Below the pieces are notes generated by a model that did not search any database, was not told the origin of the DNA, and was given only the letters and a program-made list of their open reading frames with translations. From Patescibacteria group bacterium (GTDB taxonomy: Bacteria; Patescibacteriota; Saccharimonadia; CAILAD01; GCA-016700035): a stretch of DNA of 24,861 nt. The translations under genes were made by a program, and so were the position numbers. The stretch spans positions 1-24,861 of the forward strand of contig JAUPVH010000059.1 of assembly GCA_030917125.1 (NCBI GenBank), read 5' to 3'. The first letter of the stretch is position 1; every line of letters starts with the position of its first letter. This document shows, piece after piece, positions 1-7,146 of this stretch.

Positions 1-443
1 ACTTCTCGACTAAATAGATTGCCGTATGGGTTTAGAGCATTTGGATCTGGGTAATCTGGGTTCGTGCTGATTTTGCCGTTCAGCGCGGTCGAAGTACCAT
101 CATTGACGTTGCCCCATTTATACAAGCGATTTGCGTAATCGGCCGATTGAGGGTGTTTTGGCAAGCCGCAGATTGGCTGATTCCAGACAGCTTTGCCAAA
201 CGGAACTTGATAGCTGTAATTGGCAACAGTTGCTCCGCAGGAAGCCGTACCGGTAGTCGCCGCCCTGGAAGACAGTACTACCCAAATTCCAATCACCGCA
301 ATCACCAATACTATTGCGAGACCCCACGGAGTCTTGAGGAAGCCCGATACTTTTGGCAAGAACGAAGTACTGGTCGGCGTATTGCTCCTCGTGCGAGTTA
401 CTTTTTTCTTTTTGCTCACGGAAGTTGTTTTCTTTTTAGGCAT
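1..443 (-). CDS. Membrane-anchored exported protein, N-terminal part (runs off left edge)
   Basis: An open frame starts at ATG 443 and continues past the window edge, giving 147 residues here. About the first 35 residues are basic and Ser/Thr-rich, starting with MPKKKTT. One hydrophobic segment follows (about residues 43-58, WGLAIVLVIAVIGIWVVL), ending in SSRAATT. The rest is polar and probably extracellular, with Cys residues and the stretch VPFGKAVWNQPICGLPKHP. An AAGGA ribosome site lies about 6 bases upstream of the ATG. I associate this short anchor and SSRAAT-type boundary with secreted proteins of Saccharibacteria; that is recollection, not a search. The QSADYANRLYKWGN stretch looks like part of a larger surface-protein module, but I cannot assign a function. 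It is divergent from the gene at 646. Confidence 0.75.
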   Translation of the reverse strand, partial: MPKKKTTSVSKKKKVTRTRSNTPTSTSFLPKVSGFLKTPWGLAIVLVIAVIGIWVVLSSRAATTGTASCGATVANYSYQVPFGKAVWNQPICGLPKHPQSADYANRLYKWGNVNDGTSTALNGKISTNPDYPDPNALNPYGNLFSRE

Positions 444-526
444 AATAATCCTTATATTTGCTATCTAAGAGATAGCGTAACCGTTTTTGCACAAAAGCAC
501 AACCTTTTTGTATACACACCAAAGTA

Positions 527-555
527 TTGACAATTCTGCAATTAGAGCGTAACGT
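527..555 (+). promoter_or_regulatory. Promoter for the gene at 646
   Basis: A perfect -35 TTGACA (527-532) is followed after 17 bases by a weak -10, TAACGT (550-555). This leaves an approximately 85-base leader before the ATG at 646. The 202-base gap from 444 to 645 otherwise shows only the ribosome sites of the two divergent genes and a possible short upstream reading frame. Confidence 0.45.
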
Positions 556-645
556 AGTCGGGTTTACCCAAAGGCGGGTGAGCCATAAGGAAATGGTCAA
601 CTTTGTCGGAGGTTCCGATAAGGTGAGTCAAGCTAGGAGGCTCTT

Positions 646-1251
646 ATGACCAAACGTACCCTTATGCTCCTTGTGGGCGGGATCGGGCTCTGCCTTGCGG
701 TAGCGTTCGGCCCATCCACTCAGGCGGGGGCAACTGCCAGGGATTACATCGCCGTTAAGCAAGTGGCGCTGAATCTTCGGCAGGGGCTGCAGACTTCACA
801 GGCGGGGGCGACACGTTCTGCTCCAGCCAAGGTGACTGCCGTTCAATTCTCCGCTTCACCACAACTTGCTGCTGTTGTAGCGGCAAGCGGTCCCAGTGGT
901 ACCTTCGTGGACTGCGGGATCGCTACCTGTACAGTGTATTTCAGCTGGAACCGTACGGTCTGGCTGAATGATCTGTTCAACGGGCCCATGAAGCCAAGTA
1001 AGCAGATTGCGGCGAGCTTGGCTGGTGGCGTGCTGTGTGCGTTCATCAGCGGCCCAGTGGGAGTACTCTGTGCGGGAGCAGTCCTTCTGCGCTACACAAC
1101 AATTGCCGATCATCTCGATCACACCGTGAAAGTTGGCAAATGTTCAGCGTGGAAGTACAACCGCCCAGTCTTCTTGCCACTGATTCCTCCAGCCGTCACT
1201 ATCGTTGGGCTGAACAGCTGGAGCAGTTTCAACGGCCGGACGTGCAAGTGA
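646..1251 (+). CDS. Exported hypothetical protein, actinobacterial-looking
   Basis: A 201-residue protein with a Sec signal: MTKR, then a hydrophobic core (LMLLVGGIGLCLAVAFG), with likely cleavage after the Ala of STQA near residue 27. The mature part has a Cys pair in DCGIATCTVYFSWNRT (about residues 90-105). A glycine/alanine-rich hydrophobic stretch follows (about 123-150, AASLAGGVLCAFISGPVGVL), then two further Cys near the C-terminus. A perfect AGGAGG lies 5 bases before the ATG. The CTVYFS-type motif followed by a Gly/Ala-rich segment resembles hypothetical exported proteins I recall from Actinobacteria. C-ending codons are more frequent than in the minus-strand core genes. Function unknown; it could be a host-interaction or defence factor, but nothing in the sequence proves it. 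The next small gene starts 8 bases downstream. Confidence 0.8.
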   Translation: MTKRTLMLLVGGIGLCLAVAFGPSTQAGATARDYIAVKQVALNLRQGLQTSQAGATRSAPAKVTAVQFSASPQLAAVVAASGPSGTFVDCGIATCTVYFSWNRTVWLNDLFNGPMKPSKQIAASLAGGVLCAFISGPVGVLCAGAVLLRYTTIADHLDHTVKVGKCSAWKYNRPVFLPLIPPAVTIVGLNSWSSFNGRTCK

Positions 1252-1259
1252 GGCACACA

Positions 1260-1460
1260 ATGAAAAATCCAGGGCTTCATCCTGCCCTCCTGACGGTGCT
1301 TGGGGTAATCCTGGTTGTCGGCAGCGTGGTGACCAATGCCATTCTGCAAAACGGCGACCAGTACACCAACTGGTACCTGCTGGTGGGAATTCCCGGGGTC
1401 ATGCTGATCGTTTGGAACGGTCCAAAGTGGCTCCAAGAGCTTCAGACTTCACGAAAGTGA
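1260..1460 (+). CDS. Small two-helix membrane protein
   Basis: A 66-residue protein from ATG 1260. It has two hydrophobic segments (about residues 8-27, ALLTVLGVILVVGSVVTNAI, and 38-53, WYLLVGIPGVMLIVWN) and a basic tail ending TSRK. It lies 8 bases after the exported-protein gene and just before a strong terminator, so the two probably form one transcript. A longer in-frame extension back to 1035 exists, but it would overlap the upstream gene by more than 200 bases and reads as low-complexity out-of-frame translation, so I reject it. No Shine-Dalgarno site is strong here; translational coupling is likely. Not recognised; the pairing suggests a membrane partner of the exported protein. Confidence 0.55.
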   Translation: MKNPGLHPALLTVLGVILVVGSVVTNAILQNGDQYTNWYLLVGIPGVMLIVWNGPKWLQELQTSRK

Positions 1461-1476
1461 GGCGCTGATGCTACTC

Positions 1477-1512
1477 GGGTGGGTCGACACTGTCGGCCCA
1501 CCCTATCTTTTT
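1477..1512 (+). terminator. Intrinsic terminator after the two-gene unit
   Basis: GGGTGGG and CCCACCC arms are extended inward by a TCGAC/GTCGG pairing around a 3-base loop (1477-1503). A T-rich tract TATCTTTTT follows. Confidence 0.85.
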
Positions 1513-1526
1513 ACTTGATTCCTGGT

Positions 1527-1532
1527 TATAAT
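1527..1532 (+). promoter_or_regulatory. -10 element of promoter for the small genes at 1568 and 1701
   Basis: A perfect TATAAT at 1527-1532 lies just after the terminator, about 36 bases before the ATG at 1568. No good -35 is visible; the bases 17 upstream fall in the terminator T-tract. Confidence 0.45.
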
Positions 1533-1567
1533 TTGCAAAATTGCACCTCAAGCAGATAGGACTAACT

Positions 1568-1684
1568 ATGGAGTGGTTCTGGTTCATCATCGGCTTCATC
1601 TTTGGGCGTTTTGGGAGGTTTATCTTCGGCTTAGCTATCGTGCTCCTACTGATTGGTCTGATATCAAGCGTCCTGAACCCCTAA
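1568..1684 (+). CDS. Tiny hydrophobic membrane protein (38 aa)
   Basis: ATG 1568 to TAA 1682-1684 encodes MEWFWFIIGF and onward to a C-terminal SSVLNP. It is almost entirely hydrophobic, with Gly-Arg-Phe repeats (GRFGRFIFG) about one third in, then a Leu/Ile-rich helix (about residues 21-34). An AGGA ribosome site lies 8 bases upstream, and a perfect -10 box lies about 36 bases upstream. This is too short for an automatic call, but promoter, ribosome site and composition agree. It is followed by the Cys-rich gene after 16 bases. Function unknown; small hydrophobic peptides of this kind can be membrane regulators or toxins. Confidence 0.5.
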   Translation: MEWFWFIIGFIFGRFGRFIFGLAIVLLLIGLISSVLNP

Positions 1685-1700
1685 ACCATGAGGAGGCCCC

Positions 1701-1850
1701 ATGCCCACCTGCGACCGCTGCTTTGCACCCACCCAAGAATGCGACCGCTGCAAAGGCAAAGGCTGTAGCGAATGCTACAAAGGCAGTGTTTGTTCAGCAT
1801 CCTGTGCTGGCTCAAACGGAGGTAAATGGTGGAGTAAAAGCCACCGCTAA
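1701..1850 (+). CDS. Small Cys-rich zinc-finger protein (49 aa, DnaJ-type CxxCxGxG)
   Basis: ATG 1701 to TAA 1848-1850 encodes 49 residues with eight cysteines: C4-C7, C14-C17, C22-C25 and C31-C35. The central CDRCKGKGCSEC contains an exact CxxCxGxG motif, the zinc-binding repeat of DnaJ cysteine-rich domains, also found in small anti-TRAP-like proteins. The tail GGKWWSKSHR is basic and aromatic. A perfect AGGAGG (1691-1696) precedes the ATG by 4 bases. A terminator follows immediately and is shared with convergent cysS. The Cys spacing strongly suggests binding of one or two zinc ions. A nucleic-acid-binding or chaperone-accessory role is inference only. Confidence 0.65.
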   Translation: MPTCDRCFAPTQECDRCKGKGCSECYKGSVCSASCAGSNGGKWWSKSHR

Positions 1851-1857
1851 CCCATCA

Positions 1858-1885
1858 AAAGCCCCGGATTACCGGGGCTTTTTTA
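1858..1885. terminator. Bidirectional terminator between the Cys-rich gene and cysS
   Basis: AGCCCCGG, a 4-base ATTA loop and CCGGGGCT (1860-1879) are flanked by AAAA on the left and TTTTTT on the right. It serves the plus-strand small genes and, in reverse, the cysS operon, whose stop codon (1883-1885) sits in the T-tract. Confidence 0.9.
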
Positions 1886-3256
1886 AAACAACTGCCAGAC
1901 TATTTGCCCGTCAGGCGTATCTTCTACCCCAACTCCAAGCTCACGTAATTTATCGCGTAACTCATCACTCAATGCATAATCTTGGTCGTTTCTCGCCACT
2001 TCACGGCGCGCAAGTATCTCTTCAACCCCTTCATAACTACGCACTCGATCCATTACCTCAAAGATATGGAGCCCGAGAACCTCATCGGCATGCAGTAAGA
2101 AAGCGTAAACATCTTCGGTTCGGGCAGCCGTAGATTCTATCGCTGCCAACACTGCTAGAGCCTGTGGTGTGTTCAAATCATCGGCCAACGCAGCATCAAA
2201 ATCCTTCACCAACTGTGGCATTTTTGCAGACGTACCGGCTTGCGGGTTGTTCACAATTTTACTGGCCCACTCGCGCAAACGGACCACGCGTGCGTGGGCT
2301 GCCTCTAAGCCTGCCTTGGAAAAGTCCATCTGACTACGGTAGTGGGCTGAGAGGGTCATCAAGCGAAATGCCAGGGGGTAAGAAATCGCTTCGAGCTTAA
2401 CAAAATTACCCACACTTTTCGCCATTTTTGACTCATCAACCATCAGGTGCTCATTATGTACCCAATAGCGCGCCAAAGTACCGCCACACTGGGCAATCTC
2501 GTTTTCATGATGAGGGAACTTTAAGTCTACTCCGCCGGTATGAATATCAAACTCTTTACCCAATAGATCGGTACTCATCGCAGAACACTCTATGTGCCAG
2601 CCAGGGCGACCAGGATAGTTTTCGCCATTAAGCTCAAAGTCCCAGTGTGGTTCGCCCGGTTTTTGCGCTTTCCACAGAGCAAAGTCGCCAGCTCCTTGTT
2701 TTTGGTCCTGATCATCAATACGGGCTTGTGCGACTTCGGCAATGTGCGCCAAAACTCCATAACTACCACCCTGCTTCGTATAAGCGTCAAGTGAAAAATA
2801 AATACTGCCATCTGCAACGTACGCAAGTTCTTGATCATAGAGTTTTTGGATGAGTTTTTGCATTTTTTCAATGTAATCAGTGGCGTGCGGAAATGCTGCA
2901 ATTTCATCGAGATCAACACCAACTGCTGAGAGATCTTGTAAAAATTTTGCCTCATATTCCTGAGCCAGTTTAGCAAGACCAGCCTCCGGCGAATCATTCG
3001 CATATTTTTCTTGTGCTCGAGTAATCATTTTGTCATCAATGTCGGTAATGTTCATGACCCAGCGTAATTCATACCCGCCAACTAACCGCAGAGCTCTCTG
3101 TAATGTGTCTGCCATAATGAACGCACGTAAGTTCCCAATGTGAACTGTATCGTATACAGTCGGTCCGCACGAATACATAGTCACCAGCTCTTCATCAAGC
3201 GGGACAAACAATTCTTTTTTATGTGTCAGTGAATTATACAGTGTAATTTTTTTCAT
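1883..3256 (-). CDS. cysS: Cysteinyl-tRNA synthetase
   Basis: A class I aminoacyl-tRNA synthetase that charges tRNA-Cys with cysteine using ATP, in the cytoplasm. 457 residues, normal for CysS. Visible features: CGPTVYD at 30-36 with the zinc ligand C30; HIGN at 39-42 (HIGH signature); the other expected zinc ligands C224, H249 and E253 (in HHENE); and KMAKS at 277-281 (KMSKS loop). WHIECSAM precedes the second metal ligand. The C-terminus is a helical region ending in the EARRxARxxxDYxxSDxLRDxL pattern typical of the family. It begins with ATG overlapping the exonuclease stop by four bases (ATGA), so it is the last gene of the ybaB-recR-exonuclease-cysS unit. Confidence 0.97.
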   Translation of the reverse strand: MKKITLYNSLTHKKELFVPLDEELVTMYSCGPTVYDTVHIGNLRAFIMADTLQRALRLVGGYELRWVMNITDIDDKMITRAQEKYANDSPEAGLAKLAQEYEAKFLQDLSAVGVDLDEIAAFPHATDYIEKMQKLIQKLYDQELAYVADGSIYFSLDAYTKQGGSYGVLAHIAEVAQARIDDQDQKQGAGDFALWKAQKPGEPHWDFELNGENYPGRPGWHIECSAMSTDLLGKEFDIHTGGVDLKFPHHENEIAQCGGTLARYWVHNEHLMVDESKMAKSVGNFVKLEAISYPLAFRLMTLSAHYRSQMDFSKAGLEAAHARVVRLREWASKIVNNPQAGTSAKMPQLVKDFDAALADDLNTPQALAVLAAIESTAARTEDVYAFLLHADEVLGLHIFEVMDRVRSYEGVEEILARREVARNDQDYALSDELRDKLRELGVGVEDTPDGQIVWQLF

Positions 3257-3837
3257 GATTGAATCCCCGTATCAAATAGTACCGCCCGTAATATTTCGGC
3301 GGTACGCCTGCTATCATCAAGCGCGTTATGAGCTGCACGGGCCGATTGGCCAAAGAGCTGAAATGTATCTTCGCTCCGCACTACATCCGCCCTACCATGC
3401 TGGCATAGGTACGCGTAGGCCAAACTCCAGACGTCTATATGATGATAATCATACATAGTACCACGACGAGATACAGCCTGCATCAACAGGTCGAGCCAAG
3501 CTCGATCAAAAGTTACATTCCAACTTGCCAGATATAGATCCGTACCAAATTCATCTAAAAACTTTTCTGCAACCTCTTTTCGTATGGGGGCGTTTGCAAG
3601 TTTTTCGGGCGTAATATCGGTATGCTCTAAAACCCAGGGGTCAAGCTTGCCGGCATCGGCCTGGATGTCAGAAAGAAATGATTTTTCCTCCACGAGGGTT
3701 TTTGCATGCAAAAGCACACCACCTAACTGAGTTGGTTCGCCGGGATCAACCACATCGCCATGCGCATTTTTTACAAACCCAGTCGACTCAAAATCTATAA
3801 GTAAAACTGGCTTTGAAAAGCCTCGAAAATTTGTCAC
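3253..3837 (-). CDS. DEDDh 3'-5' exonuclease (DnaQ/epsilon-like)
   Basis: A 194-residue exonuclease-only protein of the DnaQ superfamily, hydrolysing DNA or RNA 3' ends with two metal ions. Exo I is LLIDFEST (D15, E17), Exo II is SWNVTFDRAWLD (Asp near residue 111), and Exo III is HNALDDSRRT (His about 171, Asp about 176), the DEDDh arrangement. It could be the proofreading subunit of PolIII, an oligoribonuclease-like enzyme or a repair nuclease; sequence alone does not decide. The start is GTG at 3837, overlapping the recR stop by four bases (GTGA). The stop overlaps cysS the same way, so translation is probably coupled. Confidence 0.85.
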   Translation of the reverse strand: MTNFRGFSKPVLLIDFESTGFVKNAHGDVVDPGEPTQLGGVLLHAKTLVEEKSFLSDIQADAGKLDPWVLEHTDITPEKLANAPIRKEVAEKFLDEFGTDLYLASWNVTFDRAWLDLLMQAVSRRGTMYDYHHIDVWSLAYAYLCQHGRADVVRSEDTFQLFGQSARAAHNALDDSRRTAEILRAVLFDTGIQS

Positions 3838-4436
3838 GCCGCGAGTTCCGTTCGACCAGCCAAAGCCCTCCCAAGCGTGACTTGGTCGGCATATTCGACA
3901 TCGGCGCCAACCGGCAAACCATGCGCCAAGCGAGTTACCTTTACGCCATGAGGAATTAAGAGACGTGCTACATACAACGCCGTAGTTTCACCTTCAACAG
4001 TAGCGTTTGTTGCTAAGATTACCTCACGCGGACTCACCGCCTGAACGCGCGAAACGAGCGAATCAAGCTTGAGTTGTGCGGGGCCAACTCCGTCGATTGG
4101 AGACAACACACCATGTAAAACATGATAACGCCCCCGATACGAACCGATTTTCTCAATCGCCACAATATCAAGTGGCTGAGCTACCACCACAATACTGTCA
4201 TCGTCGCGCGAATTATCCTGACATAAATCGCACAGCTCGGCAGTGGCGTAACTGTGGCACTGGGCACAAAAACCCAGCCCATCACGTACACCGTTGAGTG
4301 CACCCGCCAGACGCGTTGGATCACCATGCCGCACCAAATACATCGTCAGCCGTTCGGCAGTTTTTGGTCCGATTGACGGCAATTTAGCGAACTCATCAAC
4401 GAGCGCAATAATTTGTTCTGGCAGTATTCGAGCCAT
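3834..4436 (-). CDS. recR: Recombination mediator RecR
   Basis: A 200-residue protein of normal length for RecR, which acts with RecF/RecO in loading RecA at gaps. The helix-hairpin-helix motif LPSIGPKTAERL (19-30) is followed by a C4 zinc finger (C57, C60, C69, C72). A Toprim domain covers roughly 80-180 and includes PLDIVAIEK and ILATNATVEGE. The family C-terminal GLPVGADVEYAD is present. ATG 4436 has AGGAGG just upstream. It follows ybaB by 18 bases; the ybaB-recR pair is a classic bacterial arrangement, but the usual third member dnaX is elsewhere in this window next to dnaB. Confidence 0.97.
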   Translation of the reverse strand: MARILPEQIIALVDEFAKLPSIGPKTAERLTMYLVRHGDPTRLAGALNGVRDGLGFCAQCHSYATAELCDLCQDNSRDDDSIVVVAQPLDIVAIEKIGSYRGRYHVLHGVLSPIDGVGPAQLKLDSLVSRVQAVSPREVILATNATVEGETTALYVARLLIPHGVKVTRLAHGLPVGADVEYADQVTLGRALAGRTELAA

Positions 4437-4454
4437 TCCCCTCCTAAACTCGAT

Positions 4455-4742
4455 CTACATTCCTGGCAGATTCAGGCCGCCAAGTTTGCCCTTCATGCGT
4501 TCGGCAACTTCGCGTTGCAGTGAGCTGTTCGCTTGGTTAACGGCAGACTCTATCAGCTTCTCTAAACGACCAGTGTCTTCGATATCAAACTTTTCAGGAT
4601 CAAGCTTAACGCTCGTAACCTTCTGTTCCCCATTCATCACAATTACTACCGCGCCATTACCGGCATCGGCTTCTACTTCAACTTTCTTGAGTTCTTTCTG
4701 AATCTTACGCAGTTCATTAGCGGCTTTAATTTGGTCTAACAT
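4455..4742 (-). CDS. ybaB: Nucleoid-associated protein YbaB/EbfC
   Basis: A 95-residue small DNA-binding dimer of the YbaB family. The N-terminal helix (LDQIKAANELRKIQKELKKVEV) is followed by a short sheet (GNGAVVIVMNGEQKVTSVKLDPE) and a C-terminal helix region ending in GGLNLPGM, the typical family tail. It is the first gene of the recR-exonuclease-cysS unit. ATG 4742 has AAGGGG about 10 bases upstream. Proteins of this family bind and bridge DNA and are often co-transcribed with recR. Confidence 0.93.
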   Translation of the reverse strand: MLDQIKAANELRKIQKELKKVEVEADAGNGAVVIVMNGEQKVTSVKLDPEKFDIEDTGRLEKLIESAVNQANSSLQREVAERMKGKLGGLNLPGM

Positions 4743-4769
4743 AGTCTTAGTGCCCCTTTCTTATTCGTG

Positions 4770-4795
4770 AAAAAGCGATACACCTATTGTACCGC
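4770..4795 (-). terminator. Terminator of the glycosyltransferase operon
   Basis: Read on the minus strand, GCGGTAC pairs with GTATCGC (7 bp including one G-U) around a 7-base loop, followed by five T (4770-4774). A possible -10 for ybaB, TACAAT (4786-4791 on the minus strand), overlaps the hairpin; no convincing -35 accompanies it. Confidence 0.65.
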
Positions 4796-4805
4796 GATAG
4801 CGCCA

Positions 4806-6392
4806 TTACTGCACCTGATACAGGCGCACTTCAGAGGAGTTTGTCTCCAACTTATCAAGCTCCACCCAATTTTCAGGGGTGTCTTGCCAATATGGCTTGT
4901 CACCTGGCTTACCAACCAGCCAAACCCGACCACTTTTAGGCTGAATACTGCTCCATTCATCAAGATAAATTTCTTCGGCGCGATCATAGAGCAAGGCTGA
5001 TTCACCATAGCCATTTGGCCGACCACCAGTGGTATTCAAGCGCAATTGTGTGTATTCAGGAACCACAGCCATAGGACCACCATAGCCTTCCGGAAGCGGC
5101 GTCTGCCTATTGCGAGTATCAACGCACTGCGGGCAGTAATAGCTAAAATCAAAATAGGTATACAATTCAGCCGATACAATCTCATCTCCAGGCTGCATCT
5201 TTTCAGTCACATACGCGCCAACTCGCTCCATACTGTGACTAGCCTGTCGTGCTACATTTACGACCCCCACTAAACACACCGCTACGAGCAAGCCAAGTAC
5301 CGAATATCCGACAGCTCGCTGTTTCTTCACAAGTTCATATACCGCAATCCCCATCAGCACCACAAACCCATTGGCGGCAAAAACCAAGTACCGATCTTGA
5401 TACACCGGCTTTACAATCGACACGACGATCGTAAGCAGAATTGGCACAAACGTATAGAAATACAGCATCTTTATCCGCGGATTCCGACGACGTAATCGCC
5501 ACGCCACATATGACAAGCCAGCGAAAATGCCCAACGGTATCAACCAATAGATAAGTTGCGGTAATTGACCGCCGTCTGTAAAAGTAAGATTCTGCCAAAT
5601 ACTATTGGTAAAGGTACGCTCGGTTGTCTTCGGTATCCAGCTAATCCCTTGACCGCGCGTAAACTGGCCATAGAAACTCGGTATCCAGGGTAGCCATAAT
5701 ACGACAATCCCAACATTAGTCAGAATCCACCGCCATGACAGCCAAAAACTCTTACCAAACCGCCACTGCCATGGAGTTTCTAGCGTCATGACATACAACC
5801 AATGAGCCGCTACTACCAAAGCTGTGAAGTAATGCGTATACAGACCGGCCGCCATCAAAACTGCATAGGCGATCAGCCAACGATTATTATTGCGCTTTTC
5901 TAGATAGCGCAGAAGAACATAGGTGGCACTGATGGTAAATAAACCAAGCAAGCCGTACATACGAGCTTCTTGACTGTAGCGAATTAGAAATGGCGCCAAC
6001 GCAAGCAATAACAGCACAATACTCGCGGCCTGTCGGGAGAAGTACCGCTTTACTAAGAGGTAGCAAACATACAGTGTTGCGAGACCTGCGACAACACTCA
6101 TGGATCGAGCGGCAAGTTCCGAACGACCAAACACCTGCGTCCAACCGTGGAGCATTTCATAAAAAAGTGGTGGGTGGACATCGCGACCGGAGCCAGCCCA
6201 AATTTCGGCTGGATTGCGGGCGATGAGCATCATTGTAAAACCCTCGTCGTGCCAGATACTCGCCTTCGTAACTGTAGCGAAGCGAACTGCTGCAGCTAGC
6301 AACATAAGCCCAGGTACGACAAACTTCTCTTGAGTAAATTTCTGCCAAATACTCAATTTGGGTTGAGATTTTTTAGTCTTTGTACGGGGCAT
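4806..6392 (-). CDS. GT-C glycosyltransferase (ArnT/PMT-like, GT39/GT83 type)
   Basis: A 528-residue polytopic membrane transferase that should use a polyprenyl-phosphate sugar as donor on the outer face of the membrane. The first extracytoplasmic loop has the catalytic Asp-Glu (WHDEGFT, D49-E50), followed by GRDVHPPLFYEML (70-80) and later RYSQEARMYGLLG, all typical of the PMT/ArnT fold. About ten hydrophobic segments lie before residue 400. The C-terminal 130 residues are soluble and probably extracytoplasmic, with a CPQC pair. ATG 6392 overlaps the end of the upstream GT2 gene by 20 bases. It is the last gene of the operon before the terminator at 4770. The acceptor (lipid, protein or glycan) is unknown. 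Confidence 0.85.
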   Translation of the reverse strand: MPRTKTKKSQPKLSIWQKFTQEKFVVPGLMLLAAAVRFATVTKASIWHDEGFTMMLIARNPAEIWAGSGRDVHPPLFYEMLHGWTQVFGRSELAARSMSVVAGLATLYVCYLLVKRYFSRQAASIVLLLLALAPFLIRYSQEARMYGLLGLFTISATYVLLRYLEKRNNNRWLIAYAVLMAAGLYTHYFTALVVAAHWLYVMTLETPWQWRFGKSFWLSWRWILTNVGIVVLWLPWIPSFYGQFTRGQGISWIPKTTERTFTNSIWQNLTFTDGGQLPQLIYWLIPLGIFAGLSYVAWRLRRRNPRIKMLYFYTFVPILLTIVVSIVKPVYQDRYLVFAANGFVVLMGIAVYELVKKQRAVGYSVLGLLVAVCLVGVVNVARQASHSMERVGAYVTEKMQPGDEIVSAELYTYFDFSYYCPQCVDTRNRQTPLPEGYGGPMAVVPEYTQLRLNTTGGRPNGYGESALLYDRAEEIYLDEWSSIQPKSGRVWLVGKPGDKPYWQDTPENWVELDKLETNSSEVRLYQVQ

Positions 6393-7146
6393 AACGAAAA
6401 CTCACTTTATTATACTTTCCGATAATTAGCCCCCATTTTATCTTCAATAAGTCACCAAATGTCTGAATTGCCACCTTCATGGCGCCGTTGCCAGAAATCT
6501 TACTGCCTTCAACTACATCTCGCCAGTCTGGAACGTCAATCAACTCGATCGGATACCCAAGCTTACGGGCCACTGCCAAGACCTCCATATCAAAACCCCA
6601 ACCGACAATCCGCTGTCTACCAAAAACCTCTTGCGCGGTCGTGCGCTCGAAGGCCTTAAAGCCACACTGCGTGTCTTTAATGCCTGGCACGATAAGTGTC
6701 TGCGTGAGCCAGTTGCCAAAAGTTGAAATAAATTTACGGATCCCAGTGTGTGACTCGCCTAAATTACGCACACAAATTGCAATTTTTCCATTGTGCTCTA
6801 TCAAGTTATACACTTCATCAAGGTATTTCAGCGGCGTCGCCAAGTCGGCATCCATAAACATCACATAGTCGGTAGTAGCAGCTAGCATACCGTCACGAAT
6901 TTGTTTACCTTTTCCAACTTTAGGCCCAGTCTGCAGAAATTGGTAGTGACTAAAACGCTTGCCAGCCGTATCGGCTACAGCTTTAGTGTTATCGGTACTA
7001 TTCGCATCAACTACCATAACGAGGGCGTTGTATTTGTGCTTTTTCAGATAATCAGCGAGTGCATCCAGCGTTTTACCAATGCGTTTCTCTTCATTGAGCG
7101 TTGGAATCAGAATGGTCAGACGTGGCTCATGCGCAGTGCTAGCCAT
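6373..7146 (-). CDS. GT2 polyprenyl-phosphate glycosyltransferase (ALG5/GtrB-like)
   Basis: A 257-residue GT-A fold enzyme. The nucleotide-sugar binding start is ILIPTLNEEKRIGKTL (12-27), VVDANSTDNT lies at 45-54, and the metal-binding DxD is MDADLATP (D99, D101). QCGFKAFER and the distal RIVGWGFDMEVLAVARKLGY with VPDWRD match the dolichyl-phosphate glucosyltransferase (ALG5) subgroup. It probably transfers a sugar from a nucleotide donor to polyprenyl phosphate on the cytoplasmic face, supplying the flanking GT-C enzymes. It starts with ATG 7146, overlapping the upstream stop by one base (TAATG), with a GAGGTG ribosome site about 9 bases ahead. No C-terminal membrane helices are evident. Confidence 0.88.
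   Translation of the reverse strand: MASTAHEPRLTILIPTLNEEKRIGKTLDALADYLKKHKYNALVMVVDANSTDNTKAVADTAGKRFSHYQFLQTGPKVGKGKQIRDGMLAATTDYVMFMDADLATPLKYLDEVYNLIEHNGKIAICVRNLGESHTGIRKFISTFGNWLTQTLIVPGIKDTQCGFKAFERTTAQEVFGRQRIVGWGFDMEVLAVARKLGYPIELIDVPDWRDVVEGSKISGNGAMKVAIQTFGDLLKIKWGLIIGKYNKVSFRYAPYKD

Noticed and set aside
1573..2133. A 186-residue plus-strand frame across the small genes and the 3' end of cysS
   Set aside because: It overlaps two better supported small genes, crosses the bidirectional terminator and runs antisense through conserved cysS; no ribosome site or motif.
2590..3003. A 137-residue minus-strand frame inside cysS
   Set aside because: It is a shifted frame of the CysS coding region with no motif of its own.
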